Assembly: GCF_029855125.1 (NCBI RefSeq)
Contig: NZ_CP123229.1
Coordinates: 620,001-684,000, forward strand
Direction: 5' to 3'
DNA: 64,000 nucleotides
DNA from: Methylocapsa sp. D3K7
Lineage (GTDB): Bacteria > Pseudomonadota > Alphaproteobacteria > Rhizobiales > Beijerinckiaceae
Part shown: piece after piece, positions 54,999 through 64,000 of the stretch
Layout: every line of letters starts with the position of its first letter
Position numbering within the stretch: the first letter of the stretch is position 1
Position numbers and translations under genes: made by a program
Notes under the pieces: generated by a model
The model's input: only the letters and a program-made list of their open reading frames with translations
Databases searched by the model: none
What the model was told of the DNA's origin: nothing

Positions 54999-55790
54999 AT
55001 GAGCTTAGTAACTGAAACTGCGCGGACCGGCGAGGCCGCGGCCGTCGCCGAGGCGCCGCTTCTCGACGGGAGACCTGTCATTCTTGGCACGCTGGCGATC
55101 TGCACCTTCTATGTCGGCGTGCGCATCTATGAACAAGTTTTTGGCTGGTACGCCGGGCTCGATTCCTTCGCGCCCGAATTCACCACCTACTGGATGACCA
55201 TCCTCTACATCGAGGAACCGGTCGAATTGATCTCCTTCCTCGCCCTCGTGGGCTGGATGTGGAAGACCCGCGACAGGGACATCGCAAGTGTCCAGCCGCG
55301 TGAAGAAATGCGCCGTATCTTTAATCTACTGTGCTGGATTCTTGTGTATGGCGTGGCGATTTACTGGGGCGCCAGCTACTTCACCGAGCAGGATGGCACC
55401 TGGCACATGACCGTCATCCGTGACACCGACTTCACCCCGAGCCATATCATCGAGTTCTATATGAGCTACCCGATGTATATCGTCGTCGGCGTGGGCGGCT
55501 TCATGTATGCCCGCACGCGTCTTCCGACCTTCGCGCTCAAGGGCTGGTCGGTTGCTTACGTTCTGCTGTTCGTCGGCCCGTTCATGATCTTCCCGAACGT
55601 CGGGCTCAATGAATGGGGCCACACCTTCTGGTTCATGGAGGAACTGTTCGTTGCTCCGCTGCACTGGATGTTCGTGTTCTTTGGCTGGTTCTCGCTCGCG
55701 GTGTTCGGCGTTGCCCTGCAGATCCTTGGCCGTGTTGGCGAGCTCTGCAAAGGCTACGAAGACCTGCTCGGTGTCGAACCGGCGGAATAA
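54999..55790 (+). CDS. pmoC: Particulate methane monooxygenase subunit C (orphan PmoC)
   Basis: Integral membrane subunit of pMMO, which oxidises methane to methanol. 263 residues, about six helices, GGAAGAGG before the ATG. The ligands of the first copper site by family alignment are Asp132, His136 and His149 (EQDGTWHMTVIRDTDFTPSH), and those of the second are Asn204, His208 and His222 (NEWGHTFWFMEELFVAPLH). All six are kept, so it is not a relic. No pmoA or pmoB follows. Extra lone pmoC copies are known in Methylosinus and Methylocystis. Confidence 0.96.
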   Translation: MSLVTETARTGEAAAVAEAPLLDGRPVILGTLAICTFYVGVRIYEQVFGWYAGLDSFAPEFTTYWMTILYIEEPVELISFLALVGWMWKTRDRDIASVQPREEMRRIFNLLCWILVYGVAIYWGASYFTEQDGTWHMTVIRDTDFTPSHIIEFYMSYPMYIVVGVGGFMYARTRLPTFALKGWSVAYVLLFVGPFMIFPNVGLNEWGHTFWFMEELFVAPLHWMFVFFGWFSLAVFGVALQILGRVGELCKGYEDLLGVEPAE

Positions 55791-55801
55791 ACTAAGCGCT
55801 C

Positions 55802-55826
55802 GCGGGACCGGATCTGCCGGCCCCGC
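55802..55826 (+). terminator. Hairpin after pmoC
   Basis: GCGGG-A-CCGG, loop ATCTG, CCGG-CCCCGC: strong stem 12 bases after the stop. No T-run follows. Confidence 0.5.
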
Positions 55827-56210
55827 CCATGCTTATAAGGCCTTGGAACCGTTCTTAAGTTGCTAGGGTACTTTGCTGTTGGAGAAAGCCCAACTGAAAT
55901 CCGCTCCGTTAATCCGGCGCCCTTATTTGGGAACCATGTCCGGGGAGCATGAACGGGAATGCCTCGTTCAACGTATGAGTGATTTCCCCTACGGGATTAA
56001 TCCGGTGGGGGAATGATTAGCACCGGAAACTGCTTCTTCGCATTGTGGGCGCCAGTGTTTTCGCAATGGCTGCTGAACGAGATCACACAGACTCAAGGCC
56101 CCTGGCAGCCACAACTTTGCGATGGATTTAGATTGCAGCTCTGACTTGTGTATCGAAATCAGAATGCCGTGCAGCCATTAAAGGGCGCGCAGCCACTAAA
56201 GGGAACGAAG
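55827..56210. other. Leader region of ftsH
   Basis: No gene. Just before the ftsH start, GCAGCCATTAAAGGG and GCAGCCACTAAAGGG form a tandem repeat (about 56170-56202). Confidence 0.4.
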
Positions 56211-58142
<1,932 letters not shown>

Positions 58143-58344
58143 GTGTGGCCGCAAGTCTTTCTCATATGTGGACATCCGATAATCGCGGTTGGCGCCTATC
58201 CGCCGATAGTCTTGCGATCCGGGTAGTGTCAGCCGGTGATTCACACCGTCGTAGACCCTTGATGACCCGAATTGAACGTTTCACAGAAGATAATATCCGG
58301 GCCGAGGCTAAGGCGTTTGGGCTTGGTCCTGGGACATAACGGAT

Positions 58345-59340
58345 TTGATGGGCCCCGCGAAACGGAGCTACTTCTATCTCTATGTCATCATCGATATTTT
58401 CAGCCGCAGGATCGTCGGCATCGCCGACGCTGAAAGCGCCACGCTGTTCAAACTCTTGTTCGACGATGCCATCATCAAGCATAATGTCGCCCCCGGCCAA
58501 CTCACCCTACATACCGACCGCGGCGCCCCGGTGAAGGCCAAAGGCACTGCCTTGTTGCTCGCCGATCTCGAGCGGATCGTGCAGCTGGCCCTGGACGAGC
58601 CCGCCTTGTCGCCGCGCGAGTTGGCCGTGCGCTTTACCGATACAGAAAAGTATTTCGTGTCAGAGGCTTCGGTCTATCGCCTGCTGAAGGCGCACGACCT
58701 GATTGCCAGCCCGGCTTTCATCGTCATGAAGGCGGCCGATGAGTTCAAGGACAAGACCACGGCGCCCAATCAGCTCTGGCAGACTGACTTCACATATCTG
58801 AAGGTGATTGGTTGGGGCTGGTTTTACCTGTCGACGATCCTCGACGACTTTTCGCGCTTCATCGTCGCCTGGAAGCTCTGCACGACCATGAAGGCCGAGG
58901 ACGTCACCGATACGCTGGACCTGGCCTTGAAGGCCTCAGGCCTGAGCCAGGCAAAGCTCGTTCACCGGCCAAGGCTTCTTTCCGACAATGGCTCCAGCTA
59001 CATCTCGGCGGATCTCGCCAAATGGCTCGACGGCCAAGACATGGAGCATGTCCGCGGCGCGCCTTATCACCCCATGACGCAAGGCAAGATCGAGCGCTGG
59101 CATCAGACGTTGAAGAACCGCATCCTGCTCGAGAACTATTACCTGCCGGGCGATCTCGAAGCTCAGATCGAGGCCTTCGTTGCTGGCTACAATCATCTGC
59201 GATATCATGAGAGCATCGGCAATCTGACGCCCGCCGACGTCTACTTCGGGCGAGGCCAGACCATTCTGATCGAAAGGGAAAGGATCAAACGCCAGACAAT
59301 CGCAAACCGCCGCTTGCTGCACCGTTGGCAAGCCGCATAA
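58345..59340 (+). mobile_element. Chimeric transposase from two IS3-type elements
   Basis: 331-residue open frame. Residues 1-74 (YFYLYVIIDIFSRRIVGIAD, HNVAPGQLTLHTDRG) are the integrase core of one transposase. From ERIVQLALDEPALSPRELAV on (near 58570) begins an unrelated IS3-type protein with its own full integrase core (QLWQTDFTYLKVIGWGWFYL, LLSDNGSSYISADLAKWLDG, KIERWHQTLKNRILLENYYL). The two are fused in frame, so two catalytic Asp regions follow each other. Non-natural; a recombination product. Confidence 0.8.
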
Positions 59341-59412
59341 CATCACAAACCGACGAGCCAGAGACTCTCTTATTTTAAGCCGCCCAATGTCTCAAAAACT
59401 CTGACGACGGAC

Positions 59413-59895
59413 ATGCTGAATATCATCGATGAGTTCTCCCGGGAATGCTTGGCGATCCGGATCGATCGGAAGCTCAAGTCCGCAGACGTGATCGACGTCC
59501 TGGCAGACCTGTTCATGCTACGCGGCGTTCCGGGTTATGTCCGTTCCGATAATGGAGCCGAATTTATAGCGACCGCCGTGCAAGATTGGATCGCCGCGGT
59601 GGGAGCGAAGACCGCTTACATCGAGCCAGGAAGCCCCTGGGAGAATGGCTATTGCGAAAGCTTCAACTCGAAGCTTCGCGATGAACTGCTCAACGGCGAA
59701 ATTTTCTACACGTTGGCGGAATCGAGGATCATCATCGAAAGCTGGAGACAACATTATAACGAGGTCCGGCCTCATTCATCGCTAGGCTACAAGCCGCCGG
59801 CACCAGAAGTTCTCACCTCACCGCGCCCGGCTGCGCACATTCAATCAGCTCCGCCGGGCGCTCTATCGCTGGCATGGCCACCAATTTTAAACTAA
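59413..59895 (+). mobile_element. IS3-family transposase fragment (C-terminus)
   Basis: 160 residues: MLNIIDEFSRECLAIRIDRK, VPGYVRSDNGAEFIATAVQD, GSPWENGYCESFNSKLRDEL, HYNEVRPHSSLGYKPPAPE. Lacks the orfA and first Asp region. Ends near 59930 with a GATCACCCGATAGGGGCAGA type IS3 terminus. Confidence 0.85.
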
Positions 59896-59930
59896 CATCC
59901 TGCTCGGATCACCCGATAGGGGCAGACCAG

Positions 59931-60240
59931 TATCGCTGAGAAAATTCTCATTGAAATCAATCATCGATTCCGCGAATTTTCGCTAAGAATCAGCGATGCA
60001 ACAGTGCCCTCATTAGCTCGTGTTTAGCAAGATTTACTTGAGTGGGGGCTATACGCCAGTGGCTCGAATTGCGGCGGGGCGTTGGCCTGTTTGGGGGATG
60101 CCGGGTGAAATGACCCGTGTCATTTATTGTCACCTTCGGATTCTTTTAAAATTGCCATAGCACCTGGTTCTACGCGCATAGAGCTTCGCGGCAGGTAAGC
60201 ACCAATAATTGCTTTGATGGAATCGGGAAACAAATGGGGG
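59931..60240. other. Spacer after the IS pile
   Basis: No gene seen on either strand. Confidence 0.35.
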
Positions 60241-60425
60241 CATTGTCACGTTGGCCACGAATAGACGATTTTTGAGCTGGTTGACTCGGCGATGAGTGAC
60301 CTATGGCATTGAAAGATAGACATGCGGGCAGAAGACGCCCTACCCTATCGACAAGTAAAATTCACGATCGTGACGACACCACTGCCGCATCGAGCGTCAT
60401 TAAATATTTGCTTGCCTCAATGTTC
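60241..60425 (+). repeat. Crp/Fnr leader module, copy B, with crp 5' relic
   Basis: 135 bases match copy A (48066-48200), including CTATCGACAAGTAAAA and CGTGAC. The following bases (GTGACGACACC..., TCATTAAATATTTGCTTGCC) match the first codons of the Crp/Fnr gene at 45902 with a 6-base gap. So a Crp gene start was left here, upstream of the NRPS gene. Confidence 0.6.
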
Positions 60426-60525
60426 CGCCGCGAAAACCATCTCTTCGAAGCGTGCGCTTCTTGTCATTCTGATTGTTGTCACTCTTCTATCCAGCATGAC
60501 GCCCGTCACACGCTGAGGTATCGTG

Positions 60526-63500
60526 ATGTCAAGCCTACTTGAGCTCATCAAGGCCAATTACCGCAATGACCCCACCGCTGCTGCGCTCGGACGTCCGGAC
60601 GGAGCATTTCTCGATCATACCTCGCTTCTTTGCAATGTCGTCGCCATGGGCGAGACGCTGAGGTCTATCGGGATCGAGCGGGAGGACCGGATCGCGCTGT
60701 CCCTACCCGACGCGTTGCAAGCTGCCGTGGCGTTTCTCGCGGTCGCAACGCACTCGGTTTGCGCGCCCATGAACCCGCGCTTTCGGCGAGCCGAAATTGA
60801 ATTCCATCTGACGGATCTAAGTATCTCGGCTCTAGTGGTTCCGGAAGGCGAGGATCCGCCAGCGCTGAACGTAGCGACACAACTCGGTGTGCAGATATTG
60901 CGCTTGGCATGCGATAAGCGAGGCTTTCCGGCCGCGCTCATCGCAGACCGTATCGTCCAGCGCTGCAGGAAGAACCGCAGTGTGACAAATCAGGCACTGT
61001 TGCTGCATACCTCGGGCACCACCGCGCGTCCCAAGATTGTGCCGTTGTCGCATGCCAATCTCGTCACTTCTGCACGAAACATCGCTCGGTCTCTGGCGCT
61101 GACGCCGAATGACCGTTGCCTCAACGTAATGCCGCTTTTCCACATTCACGGCCTGGTCGGTGCGCTCTTGGCCTCGCTCGCAGCGGGATCGAGCGTGGCT
61201 CTACCGCGCGAGTTCGACCCTATGTGTTTCTTCGACTGGCTCGATGCAGGCGAGGCCACTTGGTACACGGCCGTGCCGGCTATTCACCAGGCGGTCCTGG
61301 CGATGGCGCCGCAGCACGCCGCAGTCCTGGCCCGACAGCACCTCCGCTTCGTTCGTTCCTCCTCGGCCGCGCTGCCACCCACCGTCATGGCCGCGCTTGA
61401 GCGCGTGTTTGGCACGCCAGTCGTGGAGGCTTACGGAATGACGGAGGCGTCGCACCAGATTGCGACAAACCAGCTACCACCTGGGGTGCGCAAGTCCGGA
61501 TCAGTCGGTCTTCCGGCCGGTCCCGACGTCGCCATCTTGAGCGAGGACGGTGCGTTCCTACCCGGCGGGGCACAGGGCGAGATCTGTATCCGTGGCGCGA
61601 CGATCATGACAGCGTACGAACATAACGACGACGGCAATGCGCGCGCCTTCTGTGATGGGTGGCTTCGTACTGGCGACCAAGGCTTCTTGGATGCCGATGG
61701 CTATCTGCACATCAGCGGGCGCCTCAAAGAGATGATCAATCGAGGTGGGGAGAAAGTGTCTCCGCTGGAGGTAGAAGCCGCCCTGCTTCAGCACCCGGCA
61801 ATCGCCGAGGCGGCGGTGTTCTCGATCCCGCATCCGACGCTCGGGGAAGACGTGGCCGCCGCCGTGGTGCTGCTACCGGGAGCGACTGTCGCCGAGAGCA
61901 ACCTCCGTCAGTGGCTACAGGGATACCTGGCTGACATAAAGGTCCCACAACAAATCGTCGTCGTGGATGCGCTCCCGCGCGGCCCCACTGGTAAGGTGCA
62001 ACGGCTGCTTCTCGCTGGCGCCTTGCAGAACAGCCTTTGTACCACGTTTGTGGCTCCGCGCACGCCCACCGAACAAGCCCTTGCCGAAATCTGGCGCGAG
62101 ATGCTGGGACTAGAGCGAATCAGCGCCCTCGACAACTTCTTCAGCCTTGGTGGTGATTCGCTCAAGGCGGTGATGGTGATTTCCCGGCTTCGCCGAGTGC
62201 TGGGCGTGGAGGTTTCGGTGGCCGCGCTGTTTGCCCGGCCGGTGCTGGCTGAGTTTGCCGATGCGGTGCGGGAGGGGGCGCGGAGCACGCTGCCGCCGAT
62301 CCTCGCGGCCGGACGCGAGGCGCCGCTGCCGCTGTCCTTTGCGCAGCAGCGGATGTGGTTCCTGGCGCAGATGGAGGGCGTCAGCCAAGCCTATCACGTC
62401 CCGCTGGGGCTGCGGTTGACAGGAGAGCTGGACGGCGGCGCGTTGCGCCGCGCCCTGGACCGCCTCGTCGCCCGGCACGAAGCGCTGCGCACCACCTTCG
62501 ACCCCGCCGATGATCAGCCGGTTCAGCGCATTGCGACCGAGAACGGCGGCTTCAGCCTGCACGAGCATGACCTGCGCCAACACGGCGATGCCGAAGGAGA
62601 GGTACAGCGGCTGGCCATCGAGGAAGCCAACGCCGGGTTCGATCTGCAAGCTGGCCCGCTGGTCCGGGGCCGGCTTATCCGCTTGGGTGATAGCGAGCAT
62701 GTGCTGCTCATCACCATGCACCATATCGTCTCCGATGGCTGGTCGATGGGCGTGCTGACCCGCGAGCTTGGCACCTTGTACTGCGCCTACAGCCAGGGTC
62801 AGGCCGACCCTCTGCCCGCGTTGGCCCTCCAATACCCCGATTATGCCGTCTGGCAGCGGCGCTGGCTGGGCGGGGAAGTCCTACAAGCGCAAAGCGACTA
62901 CTGGCAGCGCACCTTGGCGGGCGCGCCGGCCGTGCTGGAGCTGCCCACGGACCGCCGCCGTCTCCCCCAGCAGGACCATGCCGGCGCGCTTGTGGCGCTG
63001 GAACTCGACGACGGCCTCACCGCCGGATTGAAGGCTCTGGGCCAGCGCCATGGCACGACCCTGTTCATGACGCTGCTGACCGGCTGGGCTGCGCTGCTGG
63101 CCCGGCTGTCCGGCCAGGACGATGTGGTGATTGGCATTCCGGTCGCCAACCGCAGCCGAGCCGAGGTCGAACCGCTGATCGGGTTTTTCGTCAATACACT
63201 GGCATTGCGCATTGATCTGTCCGGTTCGCCCACGGTTGAGGGAGTGCTCGCCCGGGTCAAGGCCCGGACGCTGGAAGCACAACACCATCAGGACTTGCCG
63301 TTCGAGCATGTGGTGGAGATCGTGCGTCCGCCGCGCAACCTGGCGCACGCGCCGGTGTTTCAGGTGATGTTCGCCTGGCAGAACACCGGCGAAAGCGGCC
63401 TAGAACTGCCGGGGCTGACAGTGGCCCCGGTGAGGACGCCCCGTTGTTTTGCAAAATTTGATCTGACACTCAGCCTCGCTGAGGTTGGCGGACGCATCGT

Positions 63501-64000
63501 CGGCGGGCTGGAATACGCCACGGCGCTGTTTGACCGGGCGACGGTCGAGCGTCATGCCGGGTACTTGCGCAGGGTGCTGGCCGCGATGGTGGCCGATGCG
63601 CAACAAGCCGTGGACCGGATGGCATTGCTCGGCGCGGCCGAGCGTCACCAGCTTCTGACGCTCTGGAACGCCACGGAGGCGGCCTATCCGCACGACCGCT
63701 GCATTCACGAGCTGTTTGAAGCTCAGGCCTCCCGGCACCCAGACGCGGTTGCCGTGGTCCACGGGGACCGGCAGCTCAGTTATGGCGAACTGAACGTGAA
63801 AGCCAACCGGCTCGCGCATCACCTGCGCGGCTTCGGCGTCACGCCCGATGCACGGGTGGCGATCTGCGTGGAGCGCGGCCTGGACATGCTGATAGGGCTG
63901 CTGGCCATTCTAAAAGCCGGGGGCGCCTATGTGCCGCTCGATCCGAAGGCTCCATCAAAGCGCCTGCAAGCCATTCTCGAGGACGCACAGCCTAAAGTCA
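60526..64000 (+). CDS. Nonribosomal peptide synthetase with acyl-ligase loading module (3' end outside window)
   Basis: 1158 codons from ATG 60526 (TGAGGT eight bases upstream), no stop before the window end. Domains: AMP-binding, residues 1-500, acyl-CoA-ligase-like, with LLHTSGTTARPK near 158, VEAYGMTEASHQ and GRLKEMINRGGEKVSP near 398; carrier domain with 4'-phosphopantetheine serine in FFSLGGDSLKAV near 544; condensation domain from about 600 (LPLSFAQQRMWFLAQM) with catalytic MHHIVSDG near 730; start of an adenylation domain from about 1044 (LWNATEAAYPHDRCIHELFE). The loading domain probably activates a carboxylic or fatty acid, so a lipopeptide or acylated peptide is a fair guess. Confidence 0.93.
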   Translation, partial: MSSLLELIKANYRNDPTAAALGRPDGAFLDHTSLLCNVVAMGETLRSIGIEREDRIALSLPDALQAAVAFLAVATHSVCAPMNPRFRRAEIEFHLTDLSISALVVPEGEDPPALNVATQLGVQILRLACDKRGFPAALIADRIVQRCRKNRSVTNQALLLHTSGTTARPKIVPLSHANLVTSARNIARSLALTPNDRCLNVMPLFHIHGLVGALLASLAAGSSVALPREFDPMCFFDWLDAGEATWYTAVPAIHQAVLAMAPQHAAVLARQHLRFVRSSSAALPPTVMAALERVFGTPVVEAYGMTEASHQIATNQLPPGVRKSGSVGLPAGPDVAILSEDGAFLPGGAQGEICIRGATIMTAYEHNDDGNARAFCDGWLRTGDQGFLDADGYLHISGRLKEMINRGGEKVSPLEVEAALLQHPAIAEAAVFSIPHPTLGEDVAAAVVLLPGATVAESNLRQWLQGYLADIKVPQQIVVVDALPRGPTGKVQRLLLAGALQNSLCTTFVAPRTPTEQALAEIWREMLGLERISALDNFFSLGGDSLKAVMVISRLRRVLGVEVSVAALFARPVLAEFADAVREGARSTLPPILAAGREAPLPLSFAQQRMWFLAQMEGVSQAYHVPLGLRLTGELDGGALRRALDRLVARHEALRTTFDPADDQPVQRIATENGGFSLHEHDLRQHGDAEGEVQRLAIEEANAGFDLQAGPLVRGRLIRLGDSEHVLLITMHHIVSDGWSMGVLTRELGTLYCAYSQGQADPLPALALQYPDYAVWQRRWLGGEVLQAQSDYWQRTLAGAPAVLELPTDRRRLPQQDHAGALVALELDDGLTAGLKALGQRHGTTLFMTLLTGWAALLARLSGQDDVVIGIPVANRSRAEVEPLIGFFVNTLALRIDLSGSPTVEGVLARVKARTLEAQHHQDLPFEHVVEIVRPPRNLAHAPVFQVMFAWQNTGESGLELPGLTVAPVRTPRCFAKFDLTLSLAEVGGRIVGGLEYATALFDRATVERHAGYLRRVLAAMVADAQQAVDRMALLGAAERHQLLTLWNATEAAYPHDRCIHELFEAQASRHPDAVAVVHGDRQLSYGELNVKANRLAHHLRGFGVTPDARVAICVERGLDMLIGLLAILKAGGAYVPLDPKAPSKRLQAILEDAQPKV

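Noticed and set aside
58145-58339. 64-codon frame after ftsH
   Set aside because: Part of transposon debris, no start context or motif.
60303-60542. 79-codon frame before the NRPS
   Set aside because: Lies within the leader module and overlaps the NRPS start; codes no recognisable protein.

Overview
The window looks like a chromosome segment of an alphaproteobacterial methanotroph of the order Rhizobiales (Methylocystaceae/Beijerinckiaceae type). The evidence is a full-length particulate methane monooxygenase subunit C gene (pmoC) with all its metal ligands, rhizobial-type housekeeping genes (zinc-finger-less DnaG, BluB, class II AroA, TIGR02300 protein) and HWE/HisKA_2 family kinases. No 16S rRNA or other species marker is present, so the genus is inferred. 

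Layout. 1-10.2 kb is mostly conserved core: dnaG (cut by the window edge), bluB, ychF, a VapBC-like pair, an unrecognised internally duplicated gene split at a run of eight G, a parS-like centromere palindrome, cmk-aroA, a TIGR02300 gene and tRNA-Ala(GGC). From 10.5 kb the accessory region starts with a DUF3489-DUF2924-serine recombinase cassette lying between the intact tRNA-Ala and the 3' half of a tRNA-Thr(TGT). 

14-60 kb is a genomic island or IS graveyard. It holds IS630 (one intact outline, one remnant), IS481, three IS5 copies, several IS3 pieces and an IS200 relic, with pseudogenes of a HAF-repeat protein, a transglutaminase, a catalase, a PAS sensor and small secreted proteins. Between them sits a stress-tolerance gene set: two DUF2383 proteins, DUF1003, two PRC-barrel proteins, GlsB/YeaQ membrane proteins, an intact large catalase, DUF2252, DUF2852, DUF1810, an NRAMP-related transporter, a YXWGXW-repeat protein, tiny membrane proteins and secreted proteins. 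Regulators are a receiver/HWE-kinase pair, two Crp/Fnr proteins and a PAS-HWE kinase. Six exact GGAAC-N17-GTT promoters (the EcfG general-stress consensus of alphaproteobacteria) lie upstream of the small stress genes, several within 25-45 bases of the start codon. I infer that the island is largely an EcfG regulon. 

54-58 kb carries cspA, an orphan pmoC without pmoA or pmoB, and ftsH. After a pile of chimeric IS3 transposase pieces, the window ends in the first 1158 codons of a large nonribosomal peptide synthetase with an acyl-CoA-ligase-like loading domain, carrier domain, condensation domain and the start of a second adenylation domain. 

The main unexplained signals are: a 20-bp palindrome repeated before a Crp/Fnr gene and before a PAS-HWE kinase gene; a shared leader module of the Crp/Fnr genes present four times, one copy upstream of the NRPS; the G8 frameshift in a duplicated unknown protein; and the parS-like site.
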